NCBI RefSeq assembly: GCF_000315625.1
Contig: NW_005434654.1
Span: 314,273-378,272 of the forward strand
Direction of reading: 5' to 3'
DNA from: Guillardia theta CCMP2712
Taxonomy: Eukaryota; Cryptophyceae; Pyrenomonadales; Geminigeraceae
Length of the DNA: 64,000 nucleotides
The translations under genes were made by a program, and so were the position numbers. Below the pieces are notes generated by a model. That model did no database searches. It was not told the origin of the DNA and was given only the letters and a program-made list of their open reading frames with translations. Positions 22,437 to 33,615 of this stretch are shown in pieces (the stretch's first letter is position 1; every line of letters starts with the position of its first letter).

Positions 22437-25400
22437 TCACCTCTCCCATTCTGCCTCGCTGATCCCAAACTCCTGCATCAAATTTCCCCACGTTTCCGTT
22501 TCTCTCAGCTTTCGGATGAGTTCCTTGTCTTCGACAGACTTGAGATAGTCCACCAGGCGAGCTCGAGCTGCTCGATGTTTTGACTTGTCGAAGTCTTCCC
22601 TGTCTCTTGCAGTCACTTCACAGCTCCTCTAGTCAAGACCTCACCGGGACGCGAAGTACATGTCACTTCCCAGCTTGAGCCTGCAGGTGCTCACGTGCTG
22701 ATGTGCATCTTGTCCGCAGTCAGCGAAGCACCTGCCGTAACGGTCGACGGGAGCAAGAGACGCAACAAGTTCACCATGCGCAGAAGCCGCACGCGCACCT
22801 GCTGCATGTGACAGCAAAGCATCCATCGAAGTCGTGGAAGGCGACGTGACATCTCGGACATCTGCAAAGAAACGAGTCACATTTCAGACGTGCCAGCGAC
22901 CAAGACACTCCTGGTGACCAGCAGCTCTTCGATGGTTTTCTCAGCTTCCCGCACCTTCTCCTCCAGCTTCTTTATCCTCTTCAAACTCTCAATTTCTGCC
23001 TCCAATCGAGCTTGCATTTGCGTTTCCAGTTCCATCGTCAGATTCTGCTCTGCTACCTTGAGAATTGTTTTGAGATGCATGTCGAACAACTGTCTCGGGA
23101 GGATCTGAGCGAGGTTCGCTTCATCAAGGGGATGTGGGCAGCGGAAATGCGGGCACTTGATATGCCCTCCTCTTGCAACGATGATTCGCATCTCCTCCCT
23201 GACCTGACCTTCCACGTAAGATGCCAAGCAATGCTGGCACGTGAAATGATCTTCCATGCACAGGATCCCGTCCTCAGTCCTGCAAGTCCCTCTGCACTTC
23301 TCACTCCCCATGATGCAGCAATCTCGCACTTTTGCTCGGGGGTCGAAGTTGAATATCTCCGCGAAGAACAAATCTCTCTTGATCATGGACGCCTTCACGC
23401 GCTTCGTCGGGTCTCTCACCATGAGGCTGGAGATGAAGTTGTTGACCGTTGAGTCTGCTGCTCCTTCTTTAAAGCAACTCGCTCTCACCACATCATACGC
23501 TACTGTCGCACCGAACGACCAGACGTCTGTCGCATACGTACAGCCCGTCTGCATCAGCTCAGGGGCTTCGAAGCCAACAGTCATGGCGACAGAGCGCATC
23601 TCAGTGTCATACAGGCTTCTGGTCCTCTGACTGAGATCGACTGAGATATCGTAGTCTACTAGACGACCTCGAAAGTCGCTGCCTATGAGAATATTGGCCG
23701 GCTTGACATCCCCATGGACGACAAGATTCTCGTGCAGAAAGCTCAGCGCCTCTGATACCTCGTAAAGAACTTTCCTCACTTCGTACCATCGAGGCAACGA
23801 CTCCTGGACCCACTCGTCGAGTTGTCCATGGGCATAGAAAGGCATCTGGATGCAGAAAGACTCCTTCTCCACGTCCTCGAAGATCGCGACAATCTCGACC
23901 ACAGCTGGATGCTTGAGCCGACAGAGCAGCGCTGCTTCCCGCATGCATCTCTTCAAGGTTTTGATGTGATCGGGAAGATGAAACATCTTGACAGCAAACC
24001 ACTCCGACTCTTTCTTGCACTTCCACACAGTATGAGTCGCGTTTGTCTTCAACCGCGTATGCTCGTCGAAGTAGCAGGAAATGTCTCTGGTTGGAGACCA
24101 CAGGGGCAACAGGTCTGGGTGCAAGAGGAAATGCACTTCCTGCATCACCTCCGGGTAGTTGGACGCCACGATGGCCAGACCTTTTGTCTTGTCCCACACG
24201 TGATCGATAGACCTCTGGTATTCTTTCTTGGTGACTTCAAGCTTCCTCCTTGCTTCGGAGACGTCGCCTCCCCTGACATGCGACTTGTCACAAGGGCAAA
24301 GAGCTGCAAACAAGGTTGATCATACCTGTTTCGAGCCTTCTTCTCTTCGATCTTGATCTCCTCTACCCGGATTTTGCTGTCCTCGCACATTTGCTTAGCG
24401 TCACTGAGTTCTTTCAACGCCTTTTCTTTTTCCTTCCACAGCCTTCCGCTTGAGTCCACACACTCAACTTCATTGACATGCTCGCGGTATACCTCTATGA
24501 AGATCTCGCTTGCGGTCTCCAGCAGAGCAAGATCTTCGTCAAGAGCGTCTACTATTCGTTCTGCGACAGACATGATTGCATGGAACGGGAAATGCTGCAG
24601 GTGGTTGACTCTCTGCAGTCTTCTCTCTTCTTCCAAAGCCATGCCGTAAGCGTGTGCAGCCTCAAGAAAGTTTGAAGTCTTGATTGAAGACTTGTGAGAG
24701 TCTCTCACACCCAAAAGAAAGTCTTGAGCCCGGTCAAGCATCTCCCTGCTGGCTTCCTCGGTCTCACTGCCAACATTCGAGAGGCGAGAAATCTCCTCGT
24801 ACCATCTTGCCACGAGGTCATTGATCTGCTCGATATCCTGCGCTAGTGAGAGCTTTCTGCATGTCGTGACCTCGCTCTGTCTGGCTGACCTCATAGAGCC
24901 TTGTAGCTTCTCTCCTGCTTTGATCCCTGCCATGCTCGCTCTTGCTCCCTTGACCCCCTCGCTGATGCTGTCCCTTGTCGCTCGAAGATGTCGGACGAGC
25001 GTCTCTAGCTCGGACGCTCCTTGTGACATGTCTCTTCTGCTGTCGTCTGCCTTCACCGTCTTCAGCACGCTCATCATCTTCTGGCGCATCGCCCTGCAGT
25101 AGTCTGACCTGTGCAGGTCCCTGTTGCTCATGATCTGCTTCAGATCCCTGCTTTGATCCAGGACAGCTTTCCGTATCTGAGTTTGAGCCTCTTGCAGCTT
25201 TGCCTTCATGTCAGATACAGTAGACATCAAGTCGTCCATCGAGCTCTCGATCTCTGCCCTCTCCTTCCCCTCCAACACTGTCACCCCCTCGCGGGTCTGT
25301 AGCAGCTCCGAGCAAGTAAACAGCAGCTCCCTGCAGCTGCTTGTCTTGGCCATGAGCCCTTGCTCCGAGAAGAGGCTCCTTCGACCCTCGAGGTCTTGGT

Positions 25401-26244
25401 GATACTTCAAGACGCGCATGACAGAGCATGACAGAGTCTTCAAGTGCCGAAGAGGAGAGCTGTCTTCCCTGAGGAAATACTCTGGCGAGAACCGCACGTC
25501 GGGTTCGCTGGACTGGAGAGCTCGCCATAAGAGGTCATCGTCGGCTTGCAGCTGCTCGTCGGCAAACATGAGAGCTTTGCCATTTTCCTCCACCGCCATG
25601 CGAACAAACGGCATGTCCTTTCGTAAGGTGCTGTCAGCATACCTGAGGCACATCCCGTTCTCCGCTACCGCAGCTCGGATCAGGTCCACATCTCGTCTGT
25701 GTGCTTCTGAGACCTTGCCGATCAAAGACCCTCGTCTTTGAAGTATGCTCAGTATAGTCTGCTTGTCGTCCCAGGGCGACTTGCCGTTCCCCTCCTTGAC
25801 TGTCTTCCACACTTGCGATAGCTCCAACCATCTCATCAACATCCTTTTCGATCTCATCTGCTGTGCCTTTTCGATCATCGCAAGCTGCTTTGCGCTTCTG
25901 TCTCTGTACTGCTCTCTCAGCCTCTCGAACATCTGTGCTTGCAATTCTTCTCTCCTCTCGCGCATCTTGTTCAGCAGGCTATCAACTCCGCTCTTGACGC
26001 TCTGAAAAGTACCTGTGTCTCCCCCATGATCGGGGTGGTTTCTCCTCGCCCACTCTCGGAAGCGTCGCTGTAAGGTCTGATCGGTGAGTAGGATGTCGAT
26101 CTTGTCGCGGCTGAGCTCGTTCAGCGCCTCCATGGACTCGAGCCCCACCTCTCCTCCTCCGATGGCTCGCAGCGCTGCCTCCTCCATGTCGAAAGATTCC
26201 ACTAGCTCACTACCCCTCCTGGTGAGGCTGGATTCTGGGGTCAT
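22437..26244 (-). CDS. Composite J-domain / DUF4116 / coiled-coil / protein kinase / RING-IBR-like protein
   Basis: Exons 26244-24326, 24272-22911, 22861-22775, 22731-22645 and 22605-22437 form an open frame of 1207 residues. A J-domain-like segment at about 50-100 has the HPD motif (RRFREWARRNHPDHGGD). Next come DUF4116-like repeats (AAVAENGMCLRYADSTLRKD, then AVEENGKALMFADEQLQADD) and coiled coils to about residue 670. A protein kinase domain follows with VAIK-type Lys (WFAVKMF), catalytic loop HGDVKPANIL, DYD in place of DFG, and APE (APELMQ). The C-terminus has a RING-like cluster (CMEDHFTCQHCLASYV, IKCPHFRCPHP). It ends in an IBR-like cluster, CPRCHVAFHDFDGCFAVTC and CACGFCAWCFADCGQDAHQH. 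Three of the four splice sites are canonical and phase-matched; the intron after 22911 would start GA and is uncertain. The arrangement suggests a chaperone-linked kinase with ubiquitin-ligase-like zinc modules. Its function is unknown. Confidence 0.75.
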
Positions 26245-26806
26245 CGACCGCCAATCCTCAGGTGGGAAACTTGCATGAGTCGAGTGATCGGCCGGGAACT
26301 GACCCGGCAGGGCCCGGGGCCCGACCGCCCCAGGCAGTGGTGTAGTAGTAGGGGTGCATCACCCTTGGAACGAAAGAGGTGGGGGTGGTCTGGTGGGAAA
26401 TCCAAGAGGCCCTGATACTCTACATCAGGTGGGTAGCGAGTGGGATCTTGGAGGGTAGGGGTATTGCTCCATGCGGAAGAGACGAGGACATGGCAGAGAG
26501 GCGAGCGCACGATGTTGGAGTGAGCGGAGGGCTGTGAGAGACACGTGGGATGATGGTAGAGAGTGAGGACACAGACGTACAGCCACATCACCATCACCGT
26601 CCCTGGTGGTGGAGCAGACACGAGCGGGCATGTAAGATCGGAGGGTCACATGGGAACATTGCATACAACACCTAACATGAAGCTGCCTGTACCTTAGTGA
26701 CTTGTTTCCTGCAGGACGATCGCCCGGCAAAGACCAGCGAGCCCGCACATCATCGACCAGGCCTCCTGCCGCTCCCTTCATACACACCCACTCACCCCGC
26801 TCACAC
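26245..26806. promoter_or_regulatory. Bidirectional promoter region between two J-domain genes
   Basis: This spacer separates the ATG of the minus-strand composite kinase gene from the ATG of the plus-strand J-like gene. It has a GC-rich patch (CCGGCAGGGCCCGGGGCCCG, about 26310), TAGGGGTGCATCACCC, GGTGGGGGTGG and AGGGTAGGGGTATTGC. The region is duplicated at 30538-31095, where it diverges only around the TTGCATACAACACC segment near 26660. Confidence 0.45.
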
Positions 26807-29319
26807 ATGGCTGAGGACCTAGAAGCTGCAGTCCGACTCCTTGTACCTACCCTGGGATACAGCGGGTGTCTGGAGGACATCTCTAACTCGTCCCTCATCG
26901 CTCTCAGAGACGAGCTAGACCGGCTGCCTGGGCTGCTTCCCAGGCTCTACAGGACATGGTCTCTCAAGGCTCATCCACAACAAGGAGGAGACGAGGAGAC
27001 GTTCAAGCGAGTGACGGAGGCGAAGGACAACCTCCCGAGGCTGTTGTCGAGGAGGATCGAGGAGATGGAGGGACAGAAGCATGCCGAGACCCAGCGGAGG
27101 ATGGCTGAGCGGATACGGGAGAGGAGGCGAGCACAGGCGGTGGAGCAAGGGGAGGCGAGGGCGAGGGAGCATGGGAAGCGAGCGGTAGGGGAGGCGTTGC
27201 AGCATTGGATGGGGGCGACGAGGGTAGAGAGGAGGGTGTACAAGAAGGCGTGCGAGGCAGGGCGGAGGGCAATGATGCGATGGATGAAGATAGTGTACAG
27301 GCCATCCCAGCAGGAGCGACAATGCACAGCACCGGTTTACTCAGGAGTTGGTAAAGAGACCCAGCGGAGGATGGCTGAGCGGATACGGGAGAGGAGGCGA
27401 GTACAGGCGGCTGAGCAAGGGGAGGCGAGGGCGAGGGAGCATGGGAAGCGAGCGGTAGGGGAGGCGTTGCAGCATTGGATGGGGGCGACGAGGGTAGAGA
27501 GGAGGGTGTACAAGAAGGCGTGCGAGGCAGGGCGGAGGGCAATGATGCAATGGGTGAGAATGCTGCACAGGCCATCCCAGCAGGAGCGACAAAGTACAGC
27601 ACTGGTTGAAAGAGACGCTGGTACCAGTGAGGTGAAGAGTGCACAGGCCTGCGGTCAAGAGATGTCACGTGGGAGCTCATTCCGCAAGGAGGCAGAGAGG
27701 AGCAAGGCAGCACAGATACCTCAAGCTGGAGCTCGATGTGAGACCATGGAGCAGCTTCAGCACTTGAGGAGGGAGGCAGCGCTAGAGCGACCTAAGACAG
27801 CTCCAAATAGAAGTCAGTCTCGACCATCCCAAGCCGCTTCTCGAGAGCCGTACAGGCCCCGTAGAAACAGACAAGGCTCAGACAAGCAGTCATCGTCTGA
27901 GCTTCGCCGAATAATTTCCTTCTTGAACAATCTGATAACTGGTATGGCTTCAAAGAAGCAAGAGAACGCGTCTGAGAAAGATCTGGAGGACTTGATAGTC
28001 CCAGCTCTTCAAAGTTTGTTACACGGTACTGCAGCAGACAGCAAGCAACAGGATGTGCGAGATCTGCTGTCAAACCTTGGTGATCACATTCAATTTATGG
28101 AGGACAAAGACAAACGAACCACTGTGTGTCTTCGACACACCTACGGGCTCCTTTACAACTTCGTTCACTCCCTGCCCTCCCCTCACGCTCTCCCTCCTCC
28201 CTCGGCTGATGTCAATGCCAACGATGACCATCACAGGCTCCCTCGCGTAATGTCATATCGTCCCAAGTCGAGGCAGGTGCATCAGATCAAGGCAGCGCTT
28301 GTCAACCTGTCCAGCTCCGCCGCTCTAGAGCCGGATACCCTGCAAGAGCTCGACCGTGCAGGGTCAGAGTGGGTCCGCGTGCTGGACGAGCTGACACGCA
28401 GCTGCGAGCTGCTTCGGCCGGAAGGAGCCAACGCGCGTGGCCGAGAGCAGGTGAGAGGGGCAGAGAGCGAGGGAGGCAGGGAGGGCGAAAGAGAATGCAG
28501 ACAGGGCAGGAATGAGGAGGGGAGGGTCTGTTTCTTGCCTGAGTCTGCGGCAGGGGCAGGGCGATCAGCTTCTTGATCTTGACGCGAGGTGCATGCAATG
28601 GAACGATGCTTACGCGAGCATGCGGGAGATGGAGGACGAGAGCTGCGTACGCGTGCACATGGAGGGCATGATCGGCCTTGTCAGGAGGATAAGCGAGAAA
28701 GGCGTGAAGGCTCGCGTACAGGAGGAGGCGAGAAGGCATGAGGCGCGAGCGATGGAGCTGGTGAAGGATGTCAAGGGATGGCTGGAGACCATCCAGGGCG
28801 ACATCATCGAGGTATGCAGAGGGGGCAGGAGGAGGCGGATCTAGCTTGACGGCGTGCTGGCTGATGACGACGCAGGATGGAGATGGCAAGGAGGCGAAGG
28901 GTGCGGGAGGCTGGGACGATCAGCCGGCGGGGGGTGTAGGGGAGGGGCGGGGGGAGGAGGATGTCGGGGGCTGGAGGAGAAGGCTGTCAGAGCTGCTGGC
29001 TGACCGGGAGGGAAAGCGCCTTGCGAGGGACAGGCAGGAGGAGGCCGCGGCAACGGAAGGAGAGGAGGCTGATAAGGCGCTGATGGTCAGGCTGATCAAC
29101 TTCAGCTGCGACTGGATCGCGAGGGTGCGGGATCGTGTTGTAGAGGAGCGGACATTACTCGAGTCAAGACTGCGGGAGGTGGAGGATGCATTGATGGGCT
29201 TGGAGGAGACGAGGAGGGGAGACGCTGGTGAGGAGGCGAGGATCGAGAAGCTACGGAGGAGAGCGGAAGAGATGAGGAGAAAGATGGGTTTGGTAGGCAA
29301 GGACACATCAGGTATATAA
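26807..29319 (+). CDS. J-domain-like coiled-coil protein, copy 1 (HPD changed to HPQ)
   Basis: Exons 26807-28450, 28554-28811 and 28876-29319 join in phase to 781 residues. I start at MAEDLEAAVRLL because this Met is shared by all three copies. Residues about 40-75 look like a J domain (LPRLYRTWSLKAHPQQGGDE), but the HPD tripeptide that activates Hsp70 ATPase is HPQ here. A basic helical stretch follows (AETQRRMAERIRERRRAQ) and is present twice, at about 27090-27340 and 27357-27605, because of an in-frame internal duplication. The C-terminal exons encode charged helix ending EEMRRKMGLVGKDTSGI. The gene may be a scaffold or degenerate co-chaperone. The loss of HPD makes Hsp70 stimulation unlikely. 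No known family could be named beyond the J-like segment. Confidence 0.65.
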
Positions 29320-29445
29320 GAACGGAGTCGTGAATACGCTGGTAATTCGAGTGTCTGCGTACATTGCATAGATGCAACTCCTTCTCATCTGATGACAAAT
29401 TCGAAGATATCTGCTGTTCATAAGGGGAATCATGCATTTGATATA

Positions 29446-30537
29446 CTATTTTAGGACAGCTTTCCGTATCTGAGTTTGAGCCTCTTGCAGCTTTGCCTTC
29501 ATGTCAGATACAGTAGACATCAAGTCGTCCATCGAGCTCTCGATCTCTGCCCTCTCCTTCCCCTCCAACACTGTCACCCCCTCGCGGGTCTGTAGCAGCT
29601 CCGAGCAAGTAAACAGCAGCTCCCTGCAGCTGCTTGTCTTGGCCATGAGCCCTTGCTCCGAGAAGAGGCTCCTTCGACCCTCGAGGTCTTGGTGATACTT
29701 CAAGACGCGCATGACAGAGCATGACAGAGTCTTCAAGTGCCGAAGAGGAGAGCTGTCTTCCCTGAGGAAATACTCTGGCGAGAACCGCACGTCGGGTTCG
29801 CTGGACTGGAGAGCTCGCCATAAGAGGTCATCGTCGGCTTGCAGCTGCTCGTCCGCAAACATGAGAGCTTTGCCATTTTCCTCCACCGCCATGCGGACAA
29901 ACGACATGTCCTTTCGTAAGGTGCTGTCAGCATACCTGAGGCACATCCCGTTCTCCGCTACCGCAGCTCGGATCAGGTCCACATCTCGCCTGTGTGCTTC
30001 TGAGACCTTACCGATCAAAGACCCTCGTCTTTGAAGTATGCTCAGTATAGTCTGCTTGTCGTCCCAGGGCGACTTGTCGTTCCCCTCCTTGACTGTCTTC
30101 CACACTTGCGATAGCTCCAACCATCTCATCAACATCCTTTTCGATCTCATCTGCTGTGCCTTCTCGATCATCGCAAGCTGCTTTGCGCTTCTGTCTCTGT
30201 ACTGCTCTCTCAGCCTCTCGAACATCTGTGCTTGCAATTCTTCGCTCCTCTCGCGCATCTTGTTCAGCAGGCTATCAACTCCGCTCTTGACGCTCTGAAA
30301 AGTACCTGTGTCTCCCCCATGATCGGGATGGTTTCTCCTCGCCCACTCTCGGAAGCGTCGCTGTAAGGTCTGATCGGTGAGTAGGATGTCGATCTTGTCG
30401 CGGCTGAGCTCGTTCAGCGCCTCCATGGACTCGAGCCTCACCTCTCCTCCTCCGATAGCTCGCAGCGCTGCCTCCTCCATGTCGAAGGATTCCACTAGCT
30501 CACTACCCCTCCTGGTGAGGCTGGACTCTGGGGTCAT
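29446..30537 (-). pseudogene. Truncated duplicate of the composite J-domain/DUF4116 gene
   Basis: The 363-residue open frame copies the first ~360 residues of the composite kinase gene, nearly identically. It includes the J domain (WARRNHPDHGGD) and the DUF4116 repeats. Homology ends at 29455 (equivalent to 25162), where AAAGCTGTCCT runs into novel sequence giving IRKAVLK and a stop three codons later. The second half of the coiled coil, the kinase and the zinc clusters are absent. With an intact promoter region and frame it could be a stand-alone J-DUF4116 protein, or simply a duplication remnant. Confidence 0.7.
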
Positions 30538-31095
30538 CGACCGCCAATCCTCAGGTGGGAAACTTGCATGAGTCGAGTGATCGGCCGGGAACTGACCCGG
30601 CAGGGCCCGGGGCCCGACCGCCCCAGGCAGTGGTGTAGTAGTAGGGGTGCATCACCCTTGGAACGAAAGAGGTGGGGGTGGTCTGGTGGGAAATCCAAGA
30701 GGCCCTGATACTCTACATCAGGTGGGTAGCGAGTGGGATCTTGGAGGGTAGGGGTATTGCTCCATGCGGAAGAGACGAGGACATGGCAGAGAGGCGAGCG
30801 CAAGATGTTGGAGTGAGCGGAGGGCTGTGAGAGACACGTGGGATGATGGTAGAGAGTGAGGACACAGACGTACAGCCACATCACCATCACCGTCCCTGGT
30901 GGTGGAGCAGACACGAGCGGGCATGTAAGATCGGAGGGTCACATGGGAAATTGGAAGCACCAAACATGAAGCTGCCTGTACCTTAGTGACTTGTTTCCTG
31001 CAGGACGATCGCCCGGCAAAGACCAGCGAGCCCGCACATCATCGACCAGGCCTCCTGCCGCTCCCTTCATACGCACCCACTCACCCCGCTCACAC
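30538..31095. promoter_or_regulatory. Duplicated bidirectional promoter region
   Basis: This is the second copy of 26245-26806, with the same GC patch and GGGGTA elements. It differs from the first near 30950, where a short block (AATTGGAAGCACCAAAC) replaces the unit 1 sequence. It separates the truncated J-DUF4116 copy from J-like copy 2. Confidence 0.45.
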
Positions 31096-33349
31096 ATGGC
31101 TGAGGACCTAGAAGCTGCAGTCCGACTCCTTGTACCTACCCTGGGATACAGCGGGTGTCTGGAAGACTTCTCCAACGCTTCCCTCATCGCTCTCAGAGAC
31201 GAGCTAGACCGGCTGCCTGGGCTGCTTCCCAGGCTCTACAGGACATGGTCTCTCAAGGCTCATCCGGACAAGGGGGGAAACGAGGAGACGTTCAAGCGAG
31301 TGACGGAGGCGAAGGACAACCTCCCGAGGCTGCTGTCGAGGAGGATCGAGGAGATGGAGGGACAGAAGCATGCCGAGACCCAGCGGAGGATGGCTGAGCG
31401 GATACGGGAGAGGAGGCGAGTACAGGCGGTGGAGCAAGGGGAGGCGAAGGCGAGGGAGCATGGGAAGCGAGCGGTAGGGGAGGCGTTGCAGCATTGGATG
31501 GGGGCGACGAGGGTAGAGAGGAGGGTGTACAAGAAGGCGTGCGAGGCAGGGCGGAGGGCAATGATGCGATGGATGAGAATGCTGCATAGGCCATCCCAGC
31601 AGGAGCGACAATGCACAGCATTGGTTGAAAGAGACGCTGGTACCAGTGAGGTGAAGAGTGCACAGGCCTGCGGTCAAGAGATGTCACGTGGGAGCTCATT
31701 CCGCAAGGAGGCAGAGAGGAGCAAGGCAGCACAGATACCTCAAGCTGGAGCTCGATGTGAGACCATGGAGCAGCTTCAGCACTTGAGGAGGGAGGCAGCG
31801 CTAGAGCGACCTAAGACAGCTCCAGATAGAAGTCAGTCTCGACCATCCCAAGCCGCTTCTCGAGAGCCGTACAGGCCCCGTAGAAACAGACAAGGCTCAG
31901 ACAAGCAGTCATCGTCTTGGGCTCAAAACATATTTTCCTTCTTGAACAATCTGATAACTGGTATGGCTTCAAAGAAGCAAGAGAACGCGTCTGAGAAAGA
32001 TCTGGAGGACTTGATAGTCCCAGCTCTTCAAAGTTTGTTACACGGTACTGCAGCAGACGGCAAGCAACAGGATGTGCGAGATCTGCTGTCAAACCTTGGT
32101 GATCACGTTCAATTTATGGAGGACAAAGACAGTCGAACCACTTTGTGTCTACGACACACCTACGAGCTCCTTTACAACTTCGTTCACTCCCTGCCCTCCC
32201 CTCACGCTCTCCCTCCTCCCTCGGCTGATGTCAATGCCAACGATGACCATCACAGGCTCCCTCGCGTCATGTCGTATCGTCCCAAGTCGAGGCAGGTGCA
32301 TCAGATCAAGACAGCGCTTGTCAACCTGTCCAGCTCCGCCGCTCTAGAGCCGGATACCCTGCAAGAGCTCGACCGTGCGGGGTCAGAGTGGGTCCGCGTG
32401 CTGGACGAGCTGACAAGCAGCTGCGAGCTGCTTCGGCTGGAAGGACCCGACGCGCGCGGCCGAGAGCAGGTGAGAGGGGCGGAGAGCGAGGGAGGCAGGG
32501 AGGGCGAAAGAGAAAGCAAAGAAAGGGCAGGAATGAGGAGGGGAGGGTCTGTTTCTTGCCTGAGTCTGCGGCAGGGGCAGGGCGATCAGCTTCTTGATGT
32601 TGACGCGAGGTGCATGCAATGGGACGATGCTTACGCGAGCATGCGGGAGATGGAGGACGAGAGCTGCGTACGCGTGCACATGGAGGGCATGATCGGCCTT
32701 GTCAGGAGGATAAGCGAGAAAGGCGTGAAGGCTCGCGTACAGGAGGAGGCGAGAAGGCATGAGGCGCGAGCGATGGAGCTGGTGAAGGATGTCAAGGGAT
32801 GGCTGGAGACCATCCAGGGCGACATCATCGAGGTATGCAGAGGGGGCAGGAGGAGGCGGATCGAGCTTGACGGCGTGCTGGCTGATGACGACGCAGGATG
32901 GAGATCGCAAGGAGGCGAAGGGTGCGGGAGGCTGGGGGGATCAGCCGGCGGGGGATGTAGGGGAGGGGCGGGGGGAGGAGACTGTCGGACACTGGAGGAG
33001 GAGGCTGTCAGAGCTGCTGACTGACCGGGAGGGAAAGCGCCTTGCGAGGGACAGGCAGGAGGAGGCCGCGGCAACGGAAGGAGAGGAGGCTGAGCTGCTG
33101 GTGGTCAGGCTCATCAACTTCAGCTGCGACTGGATCGCGAGGGTGCGGGATCGTGTTGTAGAGGGGCGGACATTACTTGAGTCAAGACTGCGGGAGGTGG
33201 AGGATGCATTGATGGGCTTGGAGGAGACGAGGAGGGGAGACGCTGGGGAAGAGGCGAAGATCAAGAGACTACGGAGGAGAGCGGAAGAGATGAGGAGAAA
33301 GATGGGTTTGGTAGGCAAGGACACATCAGGTATGAGAACAGAGTCGTGA
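31096..33349 (+). CDS. J-domain-like coiled-coil protein, copy 2 (HPD intact)
   Basis: Exons 31096-32469, 32575-32832 and 32897-33349 join in phase to 694 residues. The J-like segment keeps the HPD motif (TWSLKAHPDKGGNEETFKRV), unlike copy 1. The arginine-rich helix MAERIRERRRVQAVEQ occurs once. The central Ser/Pro/Arg-rich part is followed by SFLNNLITGMASKKQENASE and HALPPPSADVNANDDHHRLP, then two coiled-coil exons ending GLVGKDTSGMRTES. The protein differs from copy 1 in a few short blocks (SWAQNIFSFLNN against SELRRIISFLNN). Interaction with Hsp70 is possible. The cellular role is unknown. Confidence 0.68.
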
Positions 33350-33615
33350 ACAAGCTGGTACGTCGGACTGTTCGGTAAATTTGCAAGAGGAAAATGCAAC
33401 TTGCTGTTATGGACTGTCTCAGTGCAAGCATTCCACACAACAATGTTTTTTTGTTGACGATTGTCATGGGCAATATACATTTGTGATACTCAAGATGATT
33501 TTACAATGAGACGATAAAGAGTAAGATCTATTCAATTTTACCGAACAGTCCGACGTACCAGCTTGTTCACGACTCCGTTCTCATACCTGATGTGTCCTTG
33601 CCTACCAAACCCATC
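33301..33615. repeat. Inverted repeat at the junction of J-like copies 2 and 3
   Basis: Bases 33301-33379 are the reverse complement of 33537-33615 with a single mismatch (ACAGAG against ACGGAG). The arms are about 79 bases and the loop about 157. The arms are the 3' ends of J-like copy 2 (plus) and copy 3 (minus), so the two genes face each other tail to tail. The right arm runs into the assembly gap. Confidence 0.9.

Larger units (their letters stand above)
25162..29320. repeat. Segmental duplication of a divergent gene pair, unit 1
   Basis: The 5' part of the J-kinase gene, the shared promoter region and the downstream J-like coiled-coil gene are repeated in the same order and orientation at 29455-33340. 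The offset is 4293 in the minus-strand gene. It changes in the promoter and again inside the plus-strand gene, because unit 1 carries an extra ~270 bases of internal tandem duplication. Confidence 0.85.

Noticed and set aside
27003-27713. Long Pro/Ser-rich minus-strand frame opposite J-like copy 1 (and its counterpart in copy 2)
   Set aside because: It is the antisense of Arg/Glu-rich coding sequence; the sense strand has splice-consistent exons and three homologous copies.
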